From the NCBI GenBank assembly GCA_018269055.1, contig JAFDVI010000053.1, forward strand, positions 49,239 to 113,238: a stretch of 64,000 nucleotides of DNA. The letters are read 5' to 3'. Numbering within the stretch: the first letter of the stretch is position 1; each line of letters starts with the position of its first letter. A program made the position numbers and the translations under genes. This document shows positions 40,746 through 50,312 of this stretch, piece after piece. The stretch comes from Acidobacteriota bacterium (lineage in GTDB: Bacteria; Acidobacteriota; Blastocatellia; RBC074). The notes under the pieces are model-generated. The model saw only the letters and a list, made by a program, of their open reading frames with translations. It did not search any database and was not told the origin of the DNA.

Positions 40746-41459
40746 TTAAAACCACTTGTGATACCACAATCCGAGTTTGCAGGTGCGAAAGTGGCAGGAT
40801 TGATACAGCCTTTGAGCAGCGATGTTTCGGCCTTGCGTGACAACTCGAACTTCCTGAGCACCCACTTGAATAAAGTGTTGTTGAGCTGCTTGAATAAGGT
40901 TCTGTCCATAGCCTTTTCCCATCGCCTCCCTTTTCAGCCCAAGCAAGCCGATGCGGCCCACGTTATCGGAGTCAAATTGGCAGGTAATAAAGCCAGTGGG
41001 TTCAAGACCAGGAGAAACGACAAAAACTTTTTGCTCATCATTGTGACAGCTTTGAGTCACCCATTGCCGATACAACTCTGCGACTCGTTTTTGATCAAAG
41101 TGCCGATCGAAGCCAAAGCGTGTGTTGGTGTAAACCTCCGCAGCGATCTGTTGCAATTCAGTCAAATCAGTTTCCTGATATTGCCGAATCAAGCTTGCTG
41201 GCGGTTCGGCAATATCTTGCACCTTCCAATTCAACTCCAGACGAACATCTACCAAATGAAATCCCGCGGATTCCGCTTGAGTTACACTTTGATCATCATC
41301 AGGCGCGCAGAGAAAGTACAAACAATCAATTCTCTGCTCTTCGCACCATCGCATGGCAGCGTCCAGTAACGCTCTGTCAGGATGCTCACTTAGAATCCGC
41401 GCGATCCGCAGCCCAAAAAAACGACTGTCCCATTCAAGGTGCTGACAAACTTTATCCAT
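40746..41459 (-). CDS. rffC: TDP-amino-dideoxysugar N-acetyltransferase (WecD-like GNAT)
   Basis: The 237-residue protein starts LEWDSRFFGLRIARI, the WecD/RffC signature, and has a GNAT core (VGRIGLLGLKREAMGKGYGQNLI, with R/G-x-G-x-G for acetyl-CoA). It would acetylate the amino sugar made by the next gene (10-nt gap). It overlaps the glycosyltransferase before it by 8 bp, so the genes are coupled. Confidence 0.82.
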   Translation of the reverse strand: MDKVCQHLEWDSRFFGLRIARILSEHPDRALLDAAMRWCEEQRIDCLYFLCAPDDDQSVTQAESAGFHLVDVRLELNWKVQDIAEPPASLIRQYQETDLTELQQIAAEVYTNTRFGFDRHFDQKRVAELYRQWVTQSCHNDEQKVFVVSPGLEPTGFITCQFDSDNVGRIGLLGLKREAMGKGYGQNLIQAAQQHFIQVGAQEVRVVTQGRNIAAQRLYQSCHFRTCKLGLWYHKWF

Positions 41460-42729
41460 TGCTGATCAAGGACCGGTAAAGCTCTGAGTGCATCCGGGTT
41501 ACCGCTTTAGGCATGTGCTTTTCTTTTGCAGCCGATACCGCTGCATCACGAATTGCCTGCTCGTTATCAGCCTCAAGTAATATCTCAATTCCCTGAGCGA
41601 GGTCATCCGGGTCTGCATATTTGGCCAAGTAGCCGTTGGTTTTTGATTTGATCAAGTCCGGCGCACCACCTGAATTGAAAGCTACTACCGGCGTCCCGCA
41701 CATCAGAGCTTCGGGAATCATCATCGGGCCGGCCTCTTCTGTGGAAGGACAAACGAAAATATCAGCCGCCTGATACGCCAACGCCAGCGTTACATCATCG
41801 TTCAGTTGCCCAACATATTTTCCTGGAAATGGAAGTTGTTCCATCAATGGCTTCCCATTCAGCCCGGCCACAAGCAGATAAACATTGTCTCTGACCGTTG
41901 ACGAGAGTTTCTGTGCGAGCAGATTCAGCGCTTCCACTAATTGAGCCATTCCTTTTCGAGGATCTTCCAGATAGGTGGCTCCGAAGAAAATCACTTTTTT
42001 TTCTTGAGGCAAATGGAATAGGTCACGAGCAATTCGCTGGTCAAACGGGCGAAAAACCTGATCGTCAATCGGGTATGGAATCAATTCGCAGCGATGATTT
42101 TGAAAAAGCGAACTTTGCCGAAGCCTCTCCCTTCCCCAGCTTGTGGGCGCAACAAAACAAATGGGAACTTCCGCGAGAAAATCTTTCTTTCTTTGCCAAA
42201 CAACACGCGAATGGTCGTTGGGATACGAGCGCATGAGTTGCGGGCAATTGCCGCATTCACGCGTGAATCCCTTGCAATCAAATGAGTAATGACAACCGCC
42301 TGTCATTGGCTCCTGGTCAGCCATGATCCAAACAATTGGACAGCGAAAATGATCGTACAGGCGGCGAATCGCTTTCACATCCAGGAATCCATTTGTCCAA
42401 TGCAGGCAAATAATTTCAGGCGATTGTTTCGTTTCGGCAATCCACTTTTCCAGGTTCATCTGCGGCGGAAGGTCAAAGTTATATGTGTACTTCGCTGATG
42501 GCTGTCGGTCACGCAAAATAGGAATGTGCTGGCTCAACCGTTCAAATCGAGAGGCGAAAGGTCGAGGGGCGGGCGGTGGAGCTTGTATCACTTGATCATC
42601 GTGCGACTTTTTGATCATCACAACCATTTGTGATTCATGGCCGAACTCACAAAGCGCGGAGTGCAACCGATGTGCAGCTTTGGCCGCTCCGCCGCTGATG
42701 TCATCCGTGGAAAAATGCAGGATTCGCAT
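41452..42729 (-). CDS. Glycosyltransferase family 4 (GT-B fold)
   Basis: The 425-residue protein starts MRILHFSTDDISGGAAKAAHRLH, typical of GT4 enzymes, and its C-terminal half has the nucleotide-sugar binding segment DIFVCPSTEEAGPMMIPEALMCGTPVVAF (the E-x7-E motif). Donor and acceptor are unknown. It sits 6 nt downstream of another glycosyltransferase and probably adds one sugar of the repeat unit in the cytoplasm. Confidence 0.87.
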   Translation of the reverse strand: MRILHFSTDDISGGAAKAAHRLHSALCEFGHESQMVVMIKKSHDDQVIQAPPPAPRPFASRFERLSQHIPILRDRQPSAKYTYNFDLPPQMNLEKWIAETKQSPEIICLHWTNGFLDVKAIRRLYDHFRCPIVWIMADQEPMTGGCHYSFDCKGFTRECGNCPQLMRSYPNDHSRVVWQRKKDFLAEVPICFVAPTSWGRERLRQSSLFQNHRCELIPYPIDDQVFRPFDQRIARDLFHLPQEKKVIFFGATYLEDPRKGMAQLVEALNLLAQKLSSTVRDNVYLLVAGLNGKPLMEQLPFPGKYVGQLNDDVTLALAYQAADIFVCPSTEEAGPMMIPEALMCGTPVVAFNSGGAPDLIKSKTNGYLAKYADPDDLAQGIEILLEADNEQAIRDAAVSAAKEKHMPKAVTRMHSELYRSLISNG

Positions 42730-42735
42730 TCGCTG

Positions 42736-43662
42736 TCAATTCGCCAACCCAATCTTCCCGGCAATACTTCTCGCCAAACTTGTCGCTTTCGGCTTGCGCC
42801 AGCCTTCCATCACGCAAAAGTTTTCCTGGATCAAATTATCTGTTTCCAGCGAAGGAAAGACGAATGGCGGATGTTTAAGCGGGAACTCGATACCGGCAGT
42901 CGCCATATTGGCAAATGGGCCTTCGCCAAACGTGTGCGTCGCATCGTCGCCAAAACCTATGTTGGAAACCAGATTAACCTCAGGAAAGACACGAAAACCG
43001 CTGTTGATCCAACACGCCAGCAACCACTGGTAATCCCAAATATCATCAGCCTCACTTTCGTAAACATGCTGAAATTTTTCCGCCCAATATCGGCAATGAA
43101 CGGGATCAGGAAACATCTGCTCTAAGATTTTTGCTTCTCGAACAACTGGCCATAGCTTCATTTCATAATCGAAATGCTTCCAGGCTCTGCGCCATGAAGC
43201 CCATCCCCAGGAGCTTCCAAATCTTGAAAAGTGATAGCTCTGAAGCGGCGCTTTTAGTTCGTGCATGAAGTTGACGCCGCCGACCATCATCACGCGTTCA
43301 TCTTCGCTGTAACGATCCAGCAACTCTTCACAGTAAGGGAAAAAGCTGGGGTGCGGCAGGCAATCGTCTTCCAGTATGATTGCGCGTTCGACCGTGTCGA
43401 AGACCCATGAAATTCCGGTTGCCGGACGCAGTCCACACCCAAGATTGACTTCTGCGAAGTTCGTCAGAACTTCACAATCCCAATCCACTTGATTGATCAA
43501 TGCACGCGTAGCTTCGCATTTCGCAGCATCATCCGGATGATCCGGGCGCGGGCCGTCGGCCACAACCAAAAGCTGTTTGGGTTTGGCGTCGGAGATGGCT
43601 TCCAACACGCGAACGGTGTTGGCTGGACGGTTGAAGATGATCAGGGCAACAGGGGTCAGCAA
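42736..43662 (-). CDS. Glycosyltransferase family 2-like protein (GT-A fold)
   Basis: The 308-residue protein starts VALIIFNRPANTVRVLEAI and has LLVVADGPRPDHPDD and the metal-binding AIILEDDCLPHPSFF. A tryptophan-rich segment (SWGWASWRRAWKHFD) follows. This is a known GT-A subgroup in polysaccharide clusters. Substrate is unknown. It lies between the tyrosine kinase and the GT4 enzyme in one run. Confidence 0.85.
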   Translation of the reverse strand: MLTPVALIIFNRPANTVRVLEAISDAKPKQLLVVADGPRPDHPDDAAKCEATRALINQVDWDCEVLTNFAEVNLGCGLRPATGISWVFDTVERAIILEDDCLPHPSFFPYCEELLDRYSEDERVMMVGGVNFMHELKAPLQSYHFSRFGSSWGWASWRRAWKHFDYEMKLWPVVREAKILEQMFPDPVHCRYWAEKFQHVYESEADDIWDYQWLLACWINSGFRVFPEVNLVSNIGFGDDATHTFGEGPFANMATAGIEFPLKHPPFVFPSLETDNLIQENFCVMEGWRKPKATSLARSIAGKIGLAN

Positions 43663-43731
43663 AGAAGCTTGAAAACTGAAAGGAAAGACACGGAGGCGAG
43701 CGGCTTTCGTTTACTGCTCGCCTCCATCACG

Positions 43732-46149
43732 TTAACGACGGGCGGCTTGTTTTTCGCCGTACCCGTAATTTCCATAGGTGGCCAGATAGGAGTCGTAACC
43801 TTCCCGCTTGATGTCCAAATTATTCAACACCACCCCGAAGATTTTCGCGCCGACACTGCCCAATTCCTGGCGCGCTCGACGGACGATGTCTCTTGTGCTG
43901 CGCCCAGCTTGAACAACTAGAATAACTCCATCCACCATCGTCGAAAGAATCACTGGATCTGTCACGTTAATCAATGGAGGCGAATCAATCAAAATGTGGT
44001 CGTACTTCTCTCCAAGCTCTTTCAACAACAGCCGCATTCTTTCGGAACTGATCAACTCCGCAGGATTCGGCGGGATTGGGCCGCAAGGTAAGACGGACAA
44101 ATTCTGCACCCAGAGTTTGCTCACCAGCGGGTCAATTTCCACTTGACGGGAAAGATAGGTCGAAAGCCCTTGCGACTGTCCCATTTTGAATACGCGATGA
44201 ACCGTCGGACGGCGCAGGTCTGCGTCAATCAGCAGCACTGACGCGCCAAGCTGCGAAAGTGAAATTGCCGTATTGATCGCAGTGGTCGTTTTTCCCTCTC
44301 CAGGTTGACCGCTGGTAAACAGAATCGTCTTCGGCGGATTGCCCGCCGCAGAAAGCAAAACCGACGTGCGCAACATTCTGTAGGCTTCGACCACGGAAGA
44401 GAGTTGATCCAGGGTCACCAACTTGGTCAATTTGCCGTTTCCAGGTGAAATTGTCATTGCAGAGTCCGGCGTCGCACTGACGCTGATTGCACGAGAAGAC
44501 TCTCCCTTTTTTCTTTGCCCTGACAGAGCTTTTGGAGAAATTGTCGAGATAGAAGGAATCACGGCCAAAGTTGGTAATTGCGCGATTCGCTCGATGTCCT
44601 CGACGCTCTTGACCGTGTTATCCAGGTATTCAAGGAAAAAGGCCAATCCGACTCCGGCGATCAAACTCACCAGAAATCCAATCAGAATTGTGCGGAGCCT
44701 TTGCGGGCCGACTGGCGAATTTGGCAAATCCGCCGTTTCGACGACCTTTAAGTTCCTGTGCTGCTCAACCAACTGTAAATCAGCCTGTTTGGTTTTGTTC
44801 AGGAATTCTGTGTAAAGATTTCTGGCTGTATCCAATTCGGCTTGAAGCGTTGCGAACCGGATTCCGGCTTGATTTTGCTGCACCGTTTCCGCCTTAGCAG
44901 ATTCCAGCGAGCGTTTCAGCTCGGCCTCATTACGCACGGATCGTTCATAATCGGCTTTGAGCTTATCTTCCATCGCTTGCCGATTGTCCGTAATCTGGCC
45001 TTGCAGCGTTTTGATTCTCTGCTCGACTTCAGCGACCTTTGGGTTTTCTGGACCGTATTTGACACTCAATTGAGATTGTTCAACCTGCAATTCGCCCAGT
45101 CTTTGTTTGAGCGCAGCCGTCTTTGGATCCGAAAAAGCTTCTGGAACCTGATTGACCCCGCCTCGCTTTACTTCATCATAAAGCGATTCGTTCAACATGC
45201 GCTCGGTCGAAGCCTTCATCGCTTGAACAGACATTGCCGACAATTTTTCCGCCATCAGGGTTTGCTTTCCGTCCGGAGTCAAAATTTCGTTTCGTTTTGT
45301 GAAATCCGCCAACGCGGCTTCGGCCTGTGAAACTTTGGCTTTCAACTCACGCGTTGATCGTTCCAGCCAGTCGGAAGTGCCCGTGAATTGTTCTGTGCGG
45401 CTGTTCCAGGAGCGTTTGATGAAATTGTCTACGGCGGTGTTGACGATTGACGCAGCCAGTTCAGGATCTGTGTGTTCAAAACTGACCTCAAGAATGTTGG
45501 ATTCAGGCAACGCCTCAACCTTGAGCTTGTTTTTAAGAACGTTGACGTAAGGAGCAAGTCGCTGGCTTTCCTCCGCGGTACGATCTTGAAGCACGATGGA
45601 TTGGCCGGCAATCATCGTGTCGTTTTCCAGGCGATTGTCTTCGGCGATTTTCTGCCCGGAAACTCGCGAAGTGATTTCGCGAACCGCCTCCGTCACGGAC
45701 TTTTTCTTCATGCTTTCGATGAATTTGGGATTCTGATCGAGTTGCAAAAGAATCACGACGTCTTCAAGCAGCGGGCGGCTGGTGAAAATGATTTTTTTAG
45801 TGTTCAGACTGTCACTGTCTTCAAATTGGACAACTTGATCCTTGGCTTTGACAATCATCGGCGAGTCCCTGAGAACTTCCATTTGCGCATGGACTCTATA
45901 AATTGAAGGGGCTCTGAAAACTTCGACCGTAACCAGAATCGTTGCAATTGCGACAATCACTGCAATCAGCCATTTCCGCTTGCGGATGATGCGCATTACC
46001 TCCCGCAAATGAAGCCCGCTCGCCTGCTCGTTGCCGTACCCATACCCGTAACCATAAGAGCCGCCCAAGCGGGGCGTGGCAAAGGGTCTCATAATGGCTG
46101 TTTCTTCGGGTGAAAGTGGTTTTTCAAGACCTGTTTTTTCGTCTGCCAT
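43732..46149 (-). CDS. Polysaccharide co-polymerase / BY-kinase (Wzc-like)
   Basis: The 805-residue inner-membrane protein regulates chain length and export. It has a Wzz domain with membrane helices near residues 58 and 480, a long periplasmic coiled-coil region between them, and a C-terminal tyrosine kinase with Walker A (SGQPGEGKTTTAIN), Walker A' (LLIDADLRRPTVH) and Walker B (HILIDSPP). The C-terminal tyrosine cluster (YDSYLATYGNYGYG) is the autophosphorylation site in such kinases. An unusual short Gly-Tyr repeat (GGSYGYGYGYG) stands before the first helix. Confidence 0.93.
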   Translation of the reverse strand: MADEKTGLEKPLSPEETAIMRPFATPRLGGSYGYGYGYGNEQASGLHLREVMRIIRKRKWLIAVIVAIATILVTVEVFRAPSIYRVHAQMEVLRDSPMIVKAKDQVVQFEDSDSLNTKKIIFTSRPLLEDVVILLQLDQNPKFIESMKKKSVTEAVREITSRVSGQKIAEDNRLENDTMIAGQSIVLQDRTAEESQRLAPYVNVLKNKLKVEALPESNILEVSFEHTDPELAASIVNTAVDNFIKRSWNSRTEQFTGTSDWLERSTRELKAKVSQAEAALADFTKRNEILTPDGKQTLMAEKLSAMSVQAMKASTERMLNESLYDEVKRGGVNQVPEAFSDPKTAALKQRLGELQVEQSQLSVKYGPENPKVAEVEQRIKTLQGQITDNRQAMEDKLKADYERSVRNEAELKRSLESAKAETVQQNQAGIRFATLQAELDTARNLYTEFLNKTKQADLQLVEQHRNLKVVETADLPNSPVGPQRLRTILIGFLVSLIAGVGLAFFLEYLDNTVKSVEDIERIAQLPTLAVIPSISTISPKALSGQRKKGESSRAISVSATPDSAMTISPGNGKLTKLVTLDQLSSVVEAYRMLRTSVLLSAAGNPPKTILFTSGQPGEGKTTTAINTAISLSQLGASVLLIDADLRRPTVHRVFKMGQSQGLSTYLSRQVEIDPLVSKLWVQNLSVLPCGPIPPNPAELISSERMRLLLKELGEKYDHILIDSPPLINVTDPVILSTMVDGVILVVQAGRSTRDIVRRARQELGSVGAKIFGVVLNNLDIKREGYDSYLATYGNYGYGEKQAARR

Positions 46150-46218
46150 AAACTTATTGCTTCCTCAGCAGTTAAACCTTCTCAGACAAGAAGTGATGCC
46201 TCAACCATTTTGTCAAAA

Positions 46219-47373
46219 TTACCGCACTCCGACCGGAACGCGCATGGCCATGCCAGTTCCCAACGCCATGAGCAAAGCTCCGGCAACAGATTTCACAGCG
46301 CTGTTCGGAACGAGAATAATGTCGTTGGGATAAACGGGGATGTCTTCGACGCCGCCTTTATTGATCACTGCGCCAATATTGACAGGGATTTCGCTGAACT
46401 TTCCGGTCAGGGGATCTTCGCGGAAAATGATTCCTTTATCCAGCTTCGCTTTGAAATATGGCCCTTGAGATAAGGTAATTGCCTGGCGCAATGTCATCCC
46501 TTCGCGGTATTGGTATTGCCCGGGAGAGCGGACTTCGCCGGAAACATAAAACACTTCCGCAGGTGGGATGTACACCACATCACCTGGCTGAATCATCACG
46601 TTCTGATCAAATCGCCCTTTGGATAACCCTCCAATTTTCGCGCGCATGAGTTCAAATTCCGTTTCGCCTTCAATTGCTGTGTTGGTGCCTTTCGCATTAT
46701 CAATTGCTTCCGCTACAGGGGTGGGAGGCGCCTGCGTTGGCTGAGCGGATTTCTGGCTTCTGTTTTCCAACTTTTCCGGTGACGCTTTCACTTCGCGGAC
46801 GATGTAAGCAGTCGAACCGTGTTTGTCCTGCAGCCCACCGGCAATGGTAATCAGCTTAAACAGCGAAGGCCTTCCTTGAATGATATAAACGCCAGGAGAT
46901 TTCACCGCTCCCTGAATGAAAAACGTCCGGCTGTTGTACTGTTTGACTGAAACGAAAACCTTCGGGTCTTTCAGATACTTGCCGCGCAACCCGTCCGCAA
47001 TCATTTTGCTGACTTCGTCAGGCGTCTTGCCTTCGACGTTCATCGAGCCGAGGTAATACAAGGGGATATTTCCGGAACTGCTGATCTGAAAATTCCCCGA
47101 AAGCTCCGGCGCATCCTGGATGACGACTTCAATCACATCACTCGGTGATAGCCTGTAATCTTCGTCGGCAGCCACAATGACATCAGGGCCAACATGAGGT
47201 CTCACAACCTGATTGGAACCATCGCCCCCGTTATCCGTTCGACCGGTTGCGGGAACGCCTGACCTTATGGGCTGCTGCCCGTTCACACTTGGAACCAACG
47301 ATGCCATCAACAAAACACTACAAAGAGCCAAACTCCTTATCGGGGTTTTTGATCGTAAAACTGATATTTTCAC
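46219..47373 (-). CDS. Outer-membrane polysaccharide export protein (Wza-like)
   Basis: The 384-residue protein has a signal peptide (residues 1-32), the Poly_export domain (DYRLSPSDVIEVVI, then IPLYYLGSMNVEG) and SLBB domains (FFIQGAVKSPGVYII and FYVSGEVRSPGQYQY). The C-terminus ends in a hydrophobic helix like the membrane-crossing helix of Wza. No lipobox cysteine is clear at the N-terminus, unlike Wza of enterobacteria. It precedes the co-polymerase by 69 nt, the usual order. Confidence 0.9.
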   Translation of the reverse strand: MKISVLRSKTPIRSLALCSVLLMASLVPSVNGQQPIRSGVPATGRTDNGGDGSNQVVRPHVGPDVIVAADEDYRLSPSDVIEVVIQDAPELSGNFQISSSGNIPLYYLGSMNVEGKTPDEVSKMIADGLRGKYLKDPKVFVSVKQYNSRTFFIQGAVKSPGVYIIQGRPSLFKLITIAGGLQDKHGSTAYIVREVKASPEKLENRSQKSAQPTQAPPTPVAEAIDNAKGTNTAIEGETEFELMRAKIGGLSKGRFDQNVMIQPGDVVYIPPAEVFYVSGEVRSPGQYQYREGMTLRQAITLSQGPYFKAKLDKGIIFREDPLTGKFSEIPVNIGAVINKGGVEDIPVYPNDIILVPNSAVKSVAGALLMALGTGMAMRVPVGVR

Positions 47374-47447
47374 AACTTACCTCCATAACTCGGAACCATT
47401 ACTCGCCTCCTCACCTCTTCCGGCGCGGACATATCTCCGAGTCCTAA

Positions 47448-48857
47448 TTAGACCAAATGCTCCTTCGTCCTTCTGACAGAGGCCTGAATATTAGTAACAA
47501 CGCCCGCTAATGTCAGAAAAAGTAAGGCATTAGATGGTATCTGCAAATTAAAATCAAAAAGGCTGTGGACGAGCATTGCAACTAATCCACCGCCACAACC
47601 CAAAGCCATGACAGCCTTTACCTCATCTTGATGCTGTATGGCGCCAACAAGGTTCCTGAACAGAACCACGACAAACCAAATGGCAATCACACCTCCGATT
47701 ACTCCGCAATCAGCAAGAATTTGCAGGTAATCATTGTGCGCTTGACTGATAATCACGGATCCACTGCTTTTGCTATAGATTGGATACGCAGTTTCAAAGG
47801 CTCCCAGGCCGACTCCTGTCAACCAGTTTTCTCGAATCATCGCCAATGTATCTCGCCAAATTGGCCCGCGACTTTCAAGAAAACCACCTTTTTCGGCACT
47901 CGATTCGCGCAAATCGCTTTGAATTTCTGTTTGCGCCAGACGGTCCAGAACCTCACCAGCACCGATCCAGGAAACACCTAAGCCAATGGTCAAAGCAATC
48001 AAGGCTAAAGCACCGATTCTGGGTAAAATTACCAATCTCCAAACGCCTCCTCCCATTCGTTTCACGCGGCGGATTGCGATCTTCAAGCTCATCAAGACAA
48101 CGAAAATCAGACTTGCCGCAAAGCTTACCATTCCCCACCGCGACAGAGAGACAACGATTGCCAAGCCCATCATCCCAGCCGCGAATCCGTAAAAAATAGC
48201 GATTTCCTTTTGCACAACTCGTACAACAATCATGGCAACCGGAATCGGGACAATCATTTCCACAAAGCCAGCAAAATGATTGTGATTGACAAACGAGCCA
48301 AAAGGAGAAGGCGTGGGAGTGCTGGGTTGAATCACCCAGTAATACTTACCATTCCAGGTGAATTTTTGTATTAGCCCAAAAATTGACAGGCCAAGCCCTA
48401 GTAAAATCAGAAAATTTCTAAACCATAAAAGCCGTTTGCTGCTGGTAAAGAAATTGGCAAAGATCAGAAAAGCAAAAATCAGTACGAGTAATATTTCCAG
48501 ACACAGGCGCGTCGCCTCTACATCCATTGAAACCGAGAACTGTTTGCCCGTTGCGTCAACTTTGTAGAAGCTCTGCCAAAATCCAAAGATGAAAAGAGCC
48601 GTCAGTGGGAATGCCAGATGTGGAAGAACCAGGTTTACGCTACGATCAATTGCACCCTTTACTACCCAAGCAAATAGCAGGCAAACAATCAAAAAACCAA
48701 AAACCGCGATTGACCATGCTTCGACCGCACCAAAAGCCAGCGCCGTGAAAAATTGCCCGGCTAACAGCCCGATGGCGACTAAATCACCAAGAAAGCCAAC
48801 TTCTTTTTCTGGCCGGGTTGGGCGACTTTCAAGAAAAAATTTCCCTGCTGGCGCCAA
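47448..48857 (-). CDS. O-antigen ligase / polymerase family membrane protein
   Basis: The 469-residue protein has about 11-12 membrane helices. A large loop (GAGEVLDRLAQTEIQ to SGSVIISQAHNDYLQ) holds the family motif with histidine and aspartate (AHNDYLQILADCG), and the earlier motif FGSFVNHNHFAG is also typical. It either polymerises repeat units or joins them to an acceptor. Confidence 0.87.
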   Translation of the reverse strand: MAPAGKFFLESRPTRPEKEVGFLGDLVAIGLLAGQFFTALAFGAVEAWSIAVFGFLIVCLLFAWVVKGAIDRSVNLVLPHLAFPLTALFIFGFWQSFYKVDATGKQFSVSMDVEATRLCLEILLVLIFAFLIFANFFTSSKRLLWFRNFLILLGLGLSIFGLIQKFTWNGKYYWVIQPSTPTPSPFGSFVNHNHFAGFVEMIVPIPVAMIVVRVVQKEIAIFYGFAAGMMGLAIVVSLSRWGMVSFAASLIFVVLMSLKIAIRRVKRMGGGVWRLVILPRIGALALIALTIGLGVSWIGAGEVLDRLAQTEIQSDLRESSAEKGGFLESRGPIWRDTLAMIRENWLTGVGLGAFETAYPIYSKSSGSVIISQAHNDYLQILADCGVIGGVIAIWFVVVLFRNLVGAIQHQDEVKAVMALGCGGGLVAMLVHSLFDFNLQIPSNALLFLTLAGVVTNIQASVRRTKEHLV

Positions 48858-48879
48858 GCCAATTACTCCTTGCTCCTGA

Positions 48880-50154
48880 TTACTGTTCTGTCAGTTTGAA
48901 ATCATCAAACCAAACTATGCCTTTGGTCGGTTCATCGTAGTCAGCTTTCGGAATCCGAGTAATTGCAACATAAGCCGCTACATCTTCAGGGGGTGCATTA
49001 AAGTCAATGTACAAATGCTGCCAATTCGCAGCGTCAGCGGTAACGGTTTGCGAAACAGCAAGAACACCTTTTGGTCCCATCAAGGAAATTCTCGGTCCTT
49101 CGGGCGTCACCAAATTTTTAGCCAACGCATAGCATTCAAGTCGGTAACGAGCATTTGCCCTTAAAACGACCAACTGCTGGATTTCATTTTCCAACTTGGT
49201 CGTATCCCGCCCGACAAAAAACAATTTGAGCGAACGGGAACCACTGTGAGCAACGCTGCGATCAAACCCGATTCGCGCGTAATTACTCGCCTTGAGCGAC
49301 CAATCAAAATGGCCGAAGTCTTTTGGCGAATTTTGCTCAAAGCCACCATTCCAGATTCCATTTCCTTCATGGGCATCCCGGTCCACTGTGTCCAGCCAAA
49401 CCTCTCTTGCATCCAGACCTCTGTTGGCTTGGATCAGCCCGGTCACGAATGCTTGAGCAATTTGGGATTTCAATTTGGCTTGGACATCCACACGGCGAAA
49501 CACACGAATTGATGCATCTACCTGCCCTTGCTCCGCCAAAAACTGTGCCTGCGCCAACCCGGCTTCAGCGTCACCGCCTACAAGCTCATCCAACGCCGTC
49601 AGATCATTGCCGAATGCCTGCCAAACAATGTCAAACGCTGCGGGCAACAAATCCATTCTGTTTCTGGTTGCCACTTGAAATGCTCTCAGCGCTTCTGATT
49701 TTTTGCCCTGTCTGAGCAGCAAATTGGCCAACATCCAATTTGTGTCGCTATTGGTCGGAGCCAATTTGGCAGCCATTTGAATTGCGTCTGTCGCTTCTTC
49801 GATTTTGCCATCAGCATCTTTTGTCAACGCGAGCAAACGCCAACTTCGGTAATCCCAGGGAGACAATCCAACAGTGCGTAACGCATGCTGTTCGGCGGTG
49901 GAAAATTGTTCCGCATTGGCCATTGCTGCGTTTAACTCTGCCTCGGCCAATCGAAATTGGACGCGAGAAGAGTTTGGGAACCGTTTTGCAGCAGAGGTCA
50001 GCGCTTCCAGATTCAAAACTATCCTTCGGTCAGCGATATTTCGAACTAAAAAATGCGAAAAAATTGAACTGGTAGCGACTAAACAGATCAATAAACCCAG
50101 CACCGTCCAAATAATACGGACAAATAATTTATTGAGCTTGATCGCTTGAGTCAC
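48880..50154 (-). CDS. Membrane-anchored TPR protein with jelly-roll C-terminus
   Basis: After one membrane helix (residues 12-35) come about four to five TPR-like helix pairs (to residue 250, for example TNSDTNWMLANLLLRQGKKSEALRAF). The last 160 residues look like a carbohydrate-binding or galactose-binding-like jelly roll (NGGFEQNSPKDFGHFDW, HSGSRSLKLFF, WFDDFKL). Such proteins stand next to Wzy-type genes in polysaccharide clusters and may help hold assembly factors or bind the polymer. No enzymatic role is evident. Confidence 0.75.
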   Translation of the reverse strand: MTQAIKLNKLFVRIIWTVLGLLICLVATSSIFSHFLVRNIADRRIVLNLEALTSAAKRFPNSSRVQFRLAEAELNAAMANAEQFSTAEQHALRTVGLSPWDYRSWRLLALTKDADGKIEEATDAIQMAAKLAPTNSDTNWMLANLLLRQGKKSEALRAFQVATRNRMDLLPAAFDIVWQAFGNDLTALDELVGGDAEAGLAQAQFLAEQGQVDASIRVFRRVDVQAKLKSQIAQAFVTGLIQANRGLDAREVWLDTVDRDAHEGNGIWNGGFEQNSPKDFGHFDWSLKASNYARIGFDRSVAHSGSRSLKLFFVGRDTTKLENEIQQLVVLRANARYRLECYALAKNLVTPEGPRISLMGPKGVLAVSQTVTADAANWQHLYIDFNAPPEDVAAYVAITRIPKADYDEPTKGIVWFDDFKLTEQ

Positions 50155-50312
50155 GCCCTGGGGTTCCCTGCAAACTGCGATTGAGTCGTGGAGGGGTGTC
50201 GGAATGGAAAACGATTTTTGAAGAGAGCAAATAACCGCCAGGACAACCTTATTTGACCTGACAATGTTGGGTGGGGCTTAGGACAAAAACACTAAATTAT
50301 TTTCAGGCAGGC

